Assembly (NCBI GenBank): GCA_007922195.1
Contig: ML681990.1
Span: 34,793,733 to 34,857,732 of the forward strand
Direction of reading: 5' to 3'
DNA from: Podocnemis expansa
Lineage: Eukaryota; Chordata; Testudines; Podocnemididae
DNA: 64,000 bases
Position 1 is the first letter of the stretch. Every line of letters starts with the position of its first letter. The translations under genes and the position numbers were made by a program. Shown piece after piece: positions 53,301 through 63,716 of this stretch. Under the pieces are notes generated by a model, which worked only from the letters and a program-made list of their open reading frames with translations, was not told the origin of the DNA and ran no database searches.

Positions 53301-55985
53301 AAGCAAAAGGCAGAGCTACTAGTTCCCTATTTGCTAATAGTTCATACAAATCATTTATTTAATTTCAGTACCCTGGAAACATCCTTATTTTTCTCTCTGT
53401 ATATGTTAAAATAATGTTTCTCTGAACACACAAATATGCTCTGTTTTGAGTTCCTCCTCTTCACTGTGATGAATAAGGGTTACAGGAGTAGGCCCAAAAG
53501 CAGCGTAATGTACAACTGATGTTTATTTCTAAGTACTTCAGCATTTGGGGACCAGTTTTACAAACTTTTTTATCATAATCTGGTCCTGAATATGACTCAT
53601 CCCACTGTGGCCACAAAAGAAAATATGTAGTTACAATAGGCATGACTTTGGCCAACAGATTCTCATTCCCCTTATCTAAGTCAATGCCCACTGAAGTAAA
53701 ATGGGTTTTCATCAGGTCTTTGTACGTGCACGTGCAAGAAGAGAATATCCATTTAGCCAAAAGTCATTTTCAATCAAATCTATTTTGATGGAAAATTTTC
53801 AACCAGTTCTCCTTTTTAAGAATTGTATATGTGAAGCTCCCTAAGGCATCTAACAGGCCCTGGGCACTTGGAAAGTAATGTCCTTGCTTTATATTACTCA
53901 GTAAATATTTGATTCTTGATGCTGTCATTATGTAATTAGGGATCAGGGATATGATTTCTAAACAAAGTTATGATTTCCCACACCCTGAAACACTCCATTG
54001 GGTGTTTTCCAGCATGTGTATGAGGAATGTACCCATGATTTTCAGTTTCTTTTACCACTGAAAATAGAGCTGCACATATTTTTGGATAAAGCTAAACAAC
54101 TGTGTTTCGCTCATTCCTCAACTTGCCCTTATTCCTTAAGATTATCATACCAGTTAAGTTCATAGATTTCCCCAGCCCTGAGAAATACGATTTTTTAAAA
54201 AAATACACATGTAGCAGAGAATGACCACTTCAGAGCAGGCAACCAAAACAATTTCCTAGAAGAGCCCAACAGGAATATCGTCCAATCTGTTTTTAAAGAT
54301 TGACACAGAGTATAGTTAGAAAACAACAGTGCAAGGTGACTCAAAGAAATACAGTTCATATAGTGACACTCAATGCCTCTTAACATTTTTCTGGGGTTTT
54401 TTTTGTCTTTGAAAGAACTAGCAGCCCTGTTTTCCTTAGAGAGAGTTATAAACCAGTCATAAAAAATTTGTTTCCTTGGGACCTGTACTAAGAATTACAT
54501 TTTTCTGTATTAATATTTGTATTATTGTTGGAAAGTTTTACTAAAATATACAATTGTAGTTTACACACACACATACAAAGATGAAAAACCTAAGTGTTAA
54601 ATCTAGTCACACTGAAGACACCTTTAACATATCACCAGGAGATACTTTCATAAGAAAGGGAATACAGTATGTATCATGAATAAAATATAAATAAAAATAG
54701 ATTTTGACAAGCTTTATTTCCAGTAAAAAATGTTTTAATAAAGTACTTTTGGTGAATGAAAACCTATTAAAGATTTGAACAGTAGAATGTAATTTGATAA
54801 CTAGATGGATTATTATTTAAATGAAGTGTAGAGGGTAAGTAGTATTCATGAATGTGGATAATCAATTCCATTTTCCATCTGTAATCCTCTTGATTAAAGG
54901 TTTTTATGGAGGGATATCAAGCATTAGCTATAAAAATCATATTTAAAATATTATGAAAATTGTCAAATGGTTCTTGTGCTGTAGATACTAGGAACAAAAC
55001 TGGTATGACTTCACTGACTTTACTGATTGAATTTGGTCCACATTTGGGCTGATACTGCTCCAACTAAAACTGATGGTAGTTTGGCCATTGATTGCATTCT
55101 GATCTGATTTGCCTGGGCCATTTTCTATTCCAGCTGAAAGTGAACCTTAGCTGAACTGCATTATTTGCCTGGAGCCTGCATAAAATACTATACATCAATT
55201 TTAGTTGTACTCTGAAACTATAAAACCCACTGGATGAAAATTATTTAACATTTATCAGATATATTACATGCATCTAGATCAGACTGTTCTCAAGAGACGT
55301 GTGAATATCTAGTAGTTAGATGATTATTTATAAAGCAAAATACAAATTGTATGAAGTTATATATTGTGTGCAAACAGGATGTCATAGACTGGCAAGACGC
55401 AAATGGAAGCTAAACCATACTGACGGCCCAGCACATGGATGTACAAGGAAGTTGGGCTAAGAAATTCATCCCCTGCTGTGCCACTCAGAAATCAGAGCTA
55501 ACCTTCATACTATGGTCTTACCTCCCATTTAAACTTTATCTGCAGTTAGCTGACCTCAGAGGGGAGAACACAATGCACCCCCTTAGGGTGCACAACAATG
55601 GACACATTTCTTTTGCATGATTGGAAGCTTCAGAAGTGATTGCCTCCCAGACCTCCTGCTGGGTCAACAGAGCACCATGCTGCTGCCAAAATGGGCCAGT
55701 GCCAAAAAGACAGGGTAGAATCTCTTAGGTCAGAAAAAATTAATCCCTCTCCTCCAGGGTGCAAGGTTTTTAGACAGCTTTACTCCACCTTTGCACTCTC
55801 TCAATGCCAGGCTGTTCTGTGGCTTACAGAGACCCTCCTGCCACCGCCCCCAACTTGCCCCCAAATACTTAGATAATCTCCATAGATCTGCCGCATGGTG
55901 TGTAGCACTTTCTGGAATCTTTGCAGAGATGTGCACAAATTCTATCTGCTGTTTTATTATGTGTTTTCTCACACTTATCTATCAC
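50393..55985. other. Long non-coding stretch
   Basis: AT-rich and mostly featureless. At 51,790-52,070 a less AT-rich patch repeats GCTTCC/GGAAGC words in both orientations ('CCCAGGAAGCCAGC', 'TGGAAGCCCTGG', 'CCCAGGCTTCCAAC') and could be an unrecognised DNA element. A (CA)n tract is at 54,564-54,576. No exons recognised. Confidence 0.5.
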
Positions 55986-56014
55986 CCACATCTAAATCTG
56001 AATATATGTGATCT

Positions 56015-57130
56015 CCTATTGGACCAGAGGGGGGCCTTTGGCTACTGAGGGCCTCAGGCATAAGCCCACTGCAGGGTTCCCCCCTTTGGCCCCAGGCCAG
56101 CTCCCTGCCACCACTCTCCCCAGGCACCAACTCCTCCTTCTGCTCCCAGCTGAAGCAGATGTTGCCTTTGGGGTAGGTAAAGCAGGCAATGAAGCCCCTT
56201 ACTGCTAGGGGCCCTAGGCATGAGTCTGCTCCACCTATTCCAAAAGCCACCTTGGAGCAACTCACCTGTTTGCTTTAGGCTCAGGTGTTTTATCTGCCCC
56301 AATGTGGAAGGACCTGGGGGGCAAGCAGCCCTGGGGAAGGATGATCAGCATCCCACAGACCAGTGACTGCTGGGTTCAGCCCGCTCCCTTGCAGGCCAGC
56401 AGCACCCTGAACCATGGAGTGGATCCTGACCAGGCCTACCCTGTCCTGCCCTAATCCAATGAACAGCAAGGTTGGGGGTGGGCCACAATCCCCACTTGGC
56501 AGTGATCCAGGCTTGGTGACAGCAGGGCACCCCCACAGCAGCCATAGAGCAAGCAGCGCCTCCCCAGGGCCAGAGCCAACAGCGCCCAGAGCCTGCTGGG
56601 TCCCAGGTGAGCATGAGGGCCCCATCCCTGCAGCAGACTAGTTCCAGGGCTACCCCACCACCCACACAATCCTCTGTATCACAGCAACTGAGTTCTGGCC
56701 AGAGTGAATTTGATGCTTTGGTTACACTGGACTCCACCCCCAGTGGTGGAGTGGGCCAGCCCATAGGTCGGAATCCACTCTCTTGCCCTGCCTCTGGGCT
56801 GGCCCCCCCTGCCCCTAGAGTGGACCACCTGGCCCAGGTAAGGGGCAAGAGAGCAGAGCCCAGCCTCTGGGCTGGTCTGCTCCACCACTGGGCTAGCTGT
56901 TCCCCCCCGGAGGTGGGCAAGCCAGCCCAGAGTGGAGGCCAGGTTCCATCCCCCACCCTTGGGGAGCATAAAAGCAAAAGCTGGCTTGGGACATCACAAC
57001 TCTTTGAACTGGCCCTGGATGCATCACAGTTTTTGAGTCAGGAGAAGCAGGCGACCTGACAGGACCACTTACTGCTTGGGGCCCTAAGCAGCCGCCTGCT
57101 TTGCCTAACCCAAAAGCTGCTTCTGCATTG
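56015..57130. mobile_element. GC-rich composite of DNA-transposon remnants
   Basis: Two related end blocks occur in the same orientation. 'TACTGCTAGGGGCCCTAGGC' ... 'CCACCTATTCCAAAAGCCAC' is at about 56,200-56,250, and 'TACTGCTTGGGGCCCTAAGC' ... 'GCCTAACCCAAAAGCTGC' is at about 57,069-57,122. Between them is GC-rich DNA with many spurious frames (up to 210 codons). The pattern suggests two related hAT-like elements, nested or duplicated. Left ends are not certain. Confidence 0.5.
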
Positions 57131-57172
57131 GACTGAATCTAGCAGTGTCTACTAATATTTGACAAGTTATAA

Positions 57173-57355
57173 AGAGGTAGCTGTATTAATCTATTTCAGC
57201 AAAACAGACGAGAGTCCTGTGGCACTTTTAAAGACTAATATATTTATTTATTGCATCTTTGCATCTGACAAAGTGGGATTATACCCATAAAAGCTCATAT
57301 GATGAATAAATTTGCCCGTCTTTAAAAGTACAGTAGGACTCCTTGTTTGTTTTAT
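57173..57355. mobile_element. Foldback element from PLE family A ends
   Basis: The left arm (GTAGCTGTATTAATCTATTT, GAGAGTCCTGTGGCACTTTT) and the right arm (CTTTAAAAGTACAGTAGGAC, TCCTTGTTTGTTTTATT) are inverted around 'TTGCATCTGACAAAGTGGG'. The left arm is more complete at the outer end. Confidence 0.75.
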
Positions 57356-57475
57356 TAATATACGAGTTAGAGCAATTTCTCAGGGTTGTTTTGTTGTTGT
57401 TGATAAAAGCCGTGCAAATATCTTCAGTTTCAATAGAATTGTAGAATCACAAGGTTGGAAGGGATCTCCATGAGG

Positions 57476-57775
57476 TCATCTAGTCCAACCCCCTGCTATA
57501 AGCAGGATCACTCTCACTAAATCATCCCATCCAGGGGTATTGTCTAACCGGACATTAAATATCTCCAAAGATGGAGATTCCACCACCTCTGTAGCCAACC
57601 CATTCCAATGCTTCACCACTCTCCTAGTCAGAAAGCTCTTCCTAATATCCAACCTCAGCTTCCCCAGCTTCAACTTGAAACCATTGCTCCTTGTTCTGTC
57701 CTCTGTTACTACTGAAAACAGCCTAGCTCCATCTTCTCTGGAGCACCCCTTTAAGTAGTTGAAGGTTGCTATCAA
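57476..57775 (-). pseudogene. CR1 ORF2 C-terminus
   Basis: The frame reads '[20 protein letters not shown]' then '[20 protein letters not shown]', the C-terminal region of CR1 ORF2, and runs into the 3' UTR. The normal 'NELP' is changed to 'NGLA'. It belongs to the long CR1; the upstream frame is shifted. Confidence 0.85.
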
Positions 57776-58033
57776 ATCCCCTCTCAGTCTTCTCTTCTGC
57801 AGGCTAAATAAGCCTAGTTACTTCAGTCTCTCCTCCTAAGTCATGTGCCCCAGCCCCCTAATCATTTTTGTTGCCCTCCGCTGGACTCCTTCTAATTTGT
57901 CCACATGCTTTGTGTAGTGGGGAGCCCAAAACTGGACACAGTATTCCAGATGTGGCCTTACCAGTGCCGAATAGAGGGGGAAAAATCATATCCCTCAATC
58001 TGCTGGCAACACTTCTCCTGATGCAGCTCAGTA

Positions 58034-59153
58034 TGTTTGGGAAAATTTACCCTGAATACGGATCAGGACCTCCAACCCAAGGCGTCTGTCAACCTCTGGC
58101 ACCTTATTCCCAGCAGCAGTGAAAAACCAGGCTAACTGAGTTCACAATCAGTGCTTTATTTAACCAACACCCCCCAAGTAACCCAAGTATAAACAGTAAC
58201 CCCATAAACAAAACAAACCCCTAATTGAAACTCAATAAGATAAATTATCAAATAATCAGCCAAGCCCAAGTGAACGCCTCCTTCCGGAACCCCTCAGGTT
58301 CTGCCCTCCGATGGGATTGAAACCAGGACACCACTGCCCATCTGAGGAAGCTCCTCACACCAGGCCAGGTCACTTTCAGTTAAGACCCTGACACCCTCAC
58401 TGTTTTCTTCACTGAACCCTCGGCATTGAACCCCGACTCCCATGGTGACTGAAGTGGTCCCTCATTGTCCTCTGGGTCCCCCCCCCAGGATCCTTTAATT
58501 AATAGTCCATTCACCCTGAATCAGAGTCCATAAACAGAGTCTGCTCTCAGTCAGAGATCTCCGTGGCTTTGGGGACTTGGTCCAAACTGGTCCAGTGGGG
58601 TCCTCTTCGGAGCCCTTCTTGAGGCACCCAGTCTCCCTGAGCTTCTGATCATAAAAGATCAAACACTCAGTCCCAATGTCCCTGGGCCCTCAGGCTCCTG
58701 ATCTCTGGCTCTCCCACAAGCATCCACAGAAGATCGAACACAGAACCACTCTCTGGCAAACTCTCTCTGGAGACCCCTATCCCTTCACGGGTCTCCCCTT
58801 AAATATCCAGCAAAAGGGCCAATCGCCGTGTGTCCTTGTTTGCACCAAAACCAGGCTCCATAGGACCCTACTGAGAGAGTTCCAGAAAGTCTGTGCTGGG
58901 CTCTGCTGCTGCACACAGCCCCAGTCACTGAGTGGAGTTCAGTCTGCCGGCTGCCTGCCAGCATCCCTGTCAATCTCTTAGCTAGCTCACATCATCAGTT
59001 GCCAGGCAGACCTGCTCAGCAATCCCTGGCAATACAACAGTGTTGCAAACACACACACACAGTACTCCCAGTTCTGGGGAGGAGAAACTCACATAAACAA
59101 CAAACCATTATAACATGCATAACATAATGACTTGTGCCAAATTTTCCCTTACA
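58034..59153 (-). mobile_element. Solo LTR of an endogenous retrovirus-like element
   Basis: The minus-strand LTR starts TGTAAGGGAAAATTT (59,153) and ends AAATTTTCCCAAACA (58,034): TG...CA with short inverted ends. AGTA flanks both sides (58,030-58,033 and 59,154-59,157), and removing it rejoins the CR1 sequence. A TATA-like GATATTTAAGG lies near 58,797-58,807, and an AATAAA polyadenylation signal at 58,155-58,160 (reverse complement). No gag, pol or env frame lies beside it, so it is a solo LTR left by recombination. At 1,120 bp it is long for an LTR. Confidence 0.85.
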
Positions 59154-59196
59154 AGTATGCCATTAGCCTTTTTGGCTACAAGAGCACACTGTTGAC

Positions 59197-59487
59197 TCAT
59201 ATCCAGCTTCCCACCCCCAGCCTGCAGCAGTGCATGGGGTTTTTCTGTCCCAAGTGCAGGACTTTGCACTTGTCCTTGTTGAACCTCATGAGATTTCTTC
59301 TGGCCCACTGCTCCAATTTGTCTAAGTCTCCCTGAATCCTGTCCCTGCCCTCCAGCATGTCCACCATTACCCTTAGCTTGGTGTCATCCTCAAACTTACT
59401 GAGCGTGCAAACTATTCCATCATCAAGATCACTAATGAAGATGCTGAATAGAACAAGGCCCCAGAACTGACCCCTGGGGCACTCCAC
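59197..59487 (-). pseudogene. CR1 RT fragment with motif C changed
   Basis: Reads '[20 protein letters not shown]' then 'KFEDDTKL': the FADD box has become FEDD, and motif B is 'CPRGQFWG' in place of the usual VPQGSVLG. Both changes argue against activity. Confidence 0.85.
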
Positions 59488-59563
59488 TCATTATTGGTTG
59501 CCAACTAGACATTGAGTCATTGATTCCTACCTGCTGAGCCCATTGATCTAGCCAGTTTTCTAC

Positions 59564-59839
59564 TCACCTTAGGGTCCACTCCTCCAACCCATACTTCCTT
59601 AACTTTCTGACAAGAATGCTGTGGGAAACCATATCAAAAGCCTTGCTAAAGTTGAGGTATATCACGTCAACAGCTATTCTTGCATCCACAAATCCAGTCA
59701 TCTCATCATAGAAGCCAACTAGGTTGTTCAGGCATGATTTGCCCTTGGTGAATCCATACTGCCTGCTCCTGATCATTATTTTCCAACAAGTGTTTCTGGA
59801 TGGATTCTTTGAGGAGCTGCTCCATGATTTTTCCAGCAA
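59564..59839 (-). pseudogene. CR1 RT fragment with catalytic Asp lost
   Basis: '[20 protein letters not shown]' and 'VDVIYLNFSKAFDMVSHSIL' are the RT fingers and motif A. The catalytic Asp of YLDFSKAFD is Asn here. In the 8 kb copy the residue is intact. Confidence 0.85.
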
Positions 59840-59945
59840 CTGCGGTGAGGCTGACTGGTCCGTAGTTTTCTGGATCCTCCTTTTTTCCTTTCTTGAAGTT
59901 AGGTACTATATTGGCCTTCTTTCAGTCCTCCAGGACCTCCCCCAT

Positions 59946-60332
59946 TCACCATGAGTTTTCAAAGATAATTGCCAGTGGCTCAGCAATCACATTGGCCAAC
60001 TCCCTCAGCATCCTCAGATGTGGTTCATCCAGCCCCAGAGACTTGTGTACATCTAACTTCTTTAAGTAGTCCCTAACCTGACCTTCCATCACCGTGAGCT
60101 GCTCTCCTTCTCTCCATTCTGCATTGACCAGTGTAGTAGCCTGGGAGCTGACCCTGCCTGTGAAGACTGAAGTAAAAAAAGCACTGAGTACTTCAGCCTT
60201 TTCTGCATCATCCACCAAGAGGATACCTGCCCCATTCAATAAGGGATCTGCACCAGCCCTGCTCCTCTTCTTGTTATTGACATACTTGTAGAACCCCTTC
60301 CTGTTATCCTTCACATCCCTTTCTAGTTTCAA
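59946..60332 (-). pseudogene. CR1 ORF2 segment between endonuclease and RT
   Basis: Reads 'DNRKGFYKYVNNKKRSRAGA' to 'YLKKLDVHKSLGLDEPHLRM' and 'IAEPLAIIFENSW', where the 8 kb copy begins. The usual 'GPD' is 'GLD'. The next frame is shifted. Confidence 0.85.
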
Positions 60333-60940
60333 CTCCAGTTGCCCTTTGGCCTTTCTGATTTATCCCTGCAGACCTGAGCAATATCTTTATATGCCTCCCC
60401 AGTCATTTGTCCAAGCTTCCACTTCTTATAAGGTTCCCTTTTATGTTTCAGCTCACTGCAGAGTTCTCTGCTAAGCCATGCTGGGTGCCTTCCACATTTG
60501 CTGTTCTTTCTGCACATTGGTACAGTATTTTCCTGTGCTCTTAGCAGGGTTTCTTTAAAATACAGACAGCTCTCTTGGATGCCTTTCCCCTTCAGATCAG
60601 CCTCCCAGGGAATCCTGCCTATCAAGTCCCTTAGAGAGTCGAAATCTGCTTTTCTGAAGTCCAGGATTTGTGTTTTGCTCCTTTCCTTTCCTCCTCTGAG
60701 CAGGATTCTGAACTCTACCATCTTATGGTCACTGCTGCCCAGGTTGCCATTCACTTTTACTTCCCCAATCAATTCTTCTTTGTTTGTGAGCAGCAGGTTA
60801 AGAGGTGCAAGGCCCCTGGTTGGTTCCTCCAGCATTTGTACCCAGAAGTTGTCTTCAACAATCTCCAAAAACTTCCTGGATTGCCTGTGCACTGCTGTAT
60901 TGCCCTTCCAGCAGATGTCAGGATAATTGAATTCCCCCAT
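60329..60940 (-). pseudogene. CR1 ORF2 endonuclease C-terminal half
   Basis: The apurinic/apyrimidinic-type endonuclease nicks target DNA for CR1 retrotransposition. The frame has 'MGEFNYPDICWKGN' near its start and 'GSSDHKMVEFRI' near residue 70, the conserved SDH site. The usual GDFN reads GEFN. The N-terminal half continues upstream in another frame ('GVCYTPPDQKEVDEAFYGQL', near 61,030-60,970). Confidence 0.85.
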
Positions 60941-61599
60941 GAGACCTAGGGCCTGTCATCTGGAAACTTCTGCTAGTTGTCCATAAAATGCCTCATCCAC
61001 CTCTTTCTGGTCTGGTGGCGTGTAGCAGACACCCACAACGACATCCCCCATGTTGCACTCCCCTCTAAACTTAACCCACAGACTTTCAACTGGCTAGTTT
61101 CCACTTTCACAGTGCTGCTCCGAGGAGTCATACAGCTCTTTTAAATATAGCACTACACCTCCATCTCTTTTCCCTGTCTGTCCTTCCTGAACAATATATA
61201 CTCTGCCATGGCAGCGCTCCAGTCATTCAAGCTATCCTATCACATCTCTGTTATTCCAATTACATCATAGTTCCCTGTCTGTGCCAGTACTACCAATTCT
61301 TCCTGATTGTTTCCTAGGCTCCTCACATTTGTGTACAGTCACCTAAAATACTGGTCCAATTGCCCTACTTTCCTGTGTTGATTATCTCCACTGTTGCATC
61401 CTCCTTCTTCCATTTTTTCCAGGCGTCCTCCTTACCCACTCACCCCAGGTATTAGGGCTTCATTAGGACACTTAAGACAATGATTTGATTCTCCCACTCT
61501 CCAGTTCTGATTACTCTCTCTATTATCCCTGCTGTTACAGTCCCCGCAGCCCCCAAGTTCCATCCCTTCCCCCAGGTCTCCCTCATTGTGACGTACCCA

Positions 61600-62122
61600 G
61601 GGGCTTCGATCACCTTCCCCCTTCACACCTAGTTTAAAGCCCTCCTCACCAGGTTAGCCACTTGACGTCCAAATATACTCTTCCCCTTCCTTGACAGATG
61701 GAGTCTCTCTCTGCCAAGCAGTCCTTCTTCCTGGAACAGCATTCCATGGTCAACGAAGCCAAAGTCTTCCTGACAACACCATCTTCACAGCCAGGCATTC
61801 ACCTCCAGGCTACTTCTGTCTCCTCAGACCCCTACTCTTGACTGGAAGGATTGAGGAGAACACCAACTGTGCACCAGACTCCTTCACCCATGCCCCCAGA
61901 GTCCTGTAATCATCTCTTGATCCGCTGAGGATCACCTCTTGTGGTATCATTGGTTCCCCACACTGATGAGCAGCATAGGGTAGTAGTCAGAGGGGCGGAT
62001 GATTCTGAACATTCCATCCATAACGTCTCAGATACGGGCCCCTGGCAGGCAGCATACCTTCCGAGAGGCCTTGTCAGGGTGACAGATGGGTGCTTCTGTC
62101 CCCCTCAGAAGAAAGCCCCCAA
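61600..62122 (-). pseudogene. CR1 ORF1 esterase-like region
   Basis: Broken frames read 'LRGTEAPICHPDKASREVCC', then further on 'ECCSRKKDCLAERD' and 'VANLVRRAL'-like text, the SGNH-type esterase part of CR1 ORF1. It is cut from the upstream ORF1 by the hAT element at 62,123. Confidence 0.75.
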
Positions 62123-62918
62123 CAATGTTTCCTCTATGGCTGGACTGCAGCTGGGCAACATGTGTTGCTTGCTGCGCAGCCTGCCCCCCGCTCTCCCTGC
62201 TATAGGGGAGCAGTGGTTGTCTGCCTGGCCTCCTAGCAGCGGGACAGACCAGCTAGCCCACCCTACCCCCAGCTGGCCATGCCTCCTCAGGGGGCAGAGG
62301 GGACTGGTGCTGAGCTCCAGCCTGCAGGGTTGGGGCCCTGGAGTGGGCCTCCCAAAGAGTTTGGGCAGTTTCGTCCCGAGCCCTCCCAGGCCCATTTAGG
62401 CTGGGGGGTGGCCGGGGGCGAAACGGCCCAAACTCTTTGGCAGGGCCACTCCAGGGCCCCAAGCCTGCAAGCTGGAGCTCAGCACAGGCCCCCTCCACCC
62501 TTCAGGGAGGCGCGGCCGGCTGGGGATAGGCTAGGCTTGCCGCTCCTCCCTGCTGTGGTGAGACTGGGTGGGCAGGCGGGCGGAGCAGCCTGTGGCCCCC
62601 CGATGCCCTCCCCTGGAGTTGTGGAGGGCGGTTAGGGCCCCCTTACCTGGCCACTGGAGTGGCACAGCCAGGGTCCAGGCCTCTCCTCCAGGCAGAGGAG
62701 CACTCACTGAGCAGGCACAGTCTGCACCTGCTCAGTGGAAGCTTACTCTGAGCAAGGAGTTTTAAAAACTCCCCACTCACAGGAGCTCTCAGTTGGCTGG
62801 AAGACTTCATCTTCTGGCTGGGCAGGGACTGTAGCTGGTGGCCGTGCACAGCCAGCAGCATTCCCTGTGCCAGGCAGTGCTAGGGGCTGCGCAGCTGTGC
62901 AGCTTAGGGGGAGCATTG
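62123..62918. mobile_element. hAT non-autonomous element inside CR1 ORF1
   Basis: Starts CAATGTTTCCTCTATGGCTG and ends, reverse-complemented, CAATGCTCCCCCTAAGCTG. Flanks GCCCCCAA (62,115-62,122) and GTCCCCAA (62,919-62,926) match at 7 of 8. It interrupts the CR1 ORF1 stretch 'RVVVVGD|SLLRGTEAP'-like text exactly there. The interior contains a large inverted repeat (about 62,300-62,490). Confidence 0.9.
62295..62492. repeat. Inverted repeat within the hAT element
   Basis: The arm 'GGTGCTGAGCTCCAGCCTGC' ... 'CTCCCAAAGAGTTTGGGC' ... 'GTTTCGTCCC' is mirrored by 'GGGCGAAACGGCC' ... 'CAAACTCTTTGGCAGGGCC' ... 'GCAAGCTGGAGCTCAGCAC'. Arms are about 80 bp with a GC-rich loop of about 40 bp. Confidence 0.8.
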
Positions 62919-62926
62919 GTCCCCAA

Positions 62927-63500
62927 CCACCACAACCCGATGTTTCCTTCTGGGTGTGTTGGATGTGATCCTCCCAGCCTCTTGGGTGCATGCCTTCTCT
63001 TCTTCCACTTCATCCCTCATCTCTAGTGCTTGCCTAACGGTTCTGCACCACAACAGAGGGTGCGATGAGAGCAGGGGTGGAGCACTGTCGGTTGCCAGAA
63101 GTCACCAGCTGCCAGTGTCATCCCTGTGCCAGAGCCATCACCTCCTTCTCCGGTGGTGTGGCAGCAGTCCTCTGCACCTGTATAGATTCCTCAGCCTTAG
63201 ATGTCTCCTCATGGATGCTATCAAGGAATTTCTCCAGGGCATGGATACTCCTAAGCCTAGACACTTCCTCCTGTAACTCTCCCACCTGCCTCCTGAAAGA
63301 TTCCACCAGAAGACACCTGTCACACTGAATGATCTCCCCAGCCTGATTGTCTGAAAGGGGAAAATGCAGGCCACAGTCCCTGCAAGTCTACACCAGGATC
63401 TGGGTACAGATACCCATGGTCAGAATATCTGTCAGACTACAGGCACAGGAGGAGGAGACAGAAGGGGTGCTGGCACAAGCAGTGTGGCTCCTCTTCACCC
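62927..63500 (-). pseudogene. CR1 ORF1 N-terminal region
   Basis: A frame at 63,306-63,118 reads 'ESFRRQVGELQEEVSRLRSI' and 'LDSIHEETSKAEES', a coiled-coil typical of CR1 ORF1, followed downstream by the 'RRKHRVVVVGD' stretch near 62,940. Upstream, near 63,420-63,340, cysteine-containing text may be the zinc-finger part. Frames are broken. Confidence 0.75.
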
Positions 63501-63716
63501 TAGCAACCTCACCAACTTCTTCCCTCTCAAACTCCCCTGTTTGCAGTCCCCTGGTCATTCAGCCACTGGCTTTTAAGGCCTTCTCTGCATAGGTCAGCCC
63601 TTGCCCCTTGTTAAGCACACAGGGGAAGGGTGATCACCAGGCTGACAAGCTGATCAAAGGGTGAGCAGGGAGCAATGGTACAAACAGCCCCCAGACACAC
63701 AAGCAATCACAATCAC

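Larger units (their letters stand above)
57425..63600 (-). mobile_element. Near full-length CR1 LINE, dead, with two insertions
   Basis: Read leftwards: an ORF1 zinc-finger/coiled-coil region (about 63,500-62,930) and an ORF1 esterase-like part (62,122-61,600). Next come the ORF2 endonuclease (about 61,440-60,600), the RT (60,330-59,158 and 58,033-57,480) and the 3' UTR and tail to 57,425. Without the solo LTR (58,034-59,153) and the hAT (62,123-62,918) it is about 4.2 kb, close to a complete CR1. Stops and frameshifts are many. The exact 5' end is unclear. Confidence 0.9.

Noticed and set aside
56290..57059. Frames of 111-210 codons
   Set aside because: GC-rich transposon remnants; overlapping frames on both strands and no domain.
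58034..59153. Complete provirus
   Set aside because: Only one LTR is present and the flanks are CR1 on both sides; no gag, pol or env sequence.
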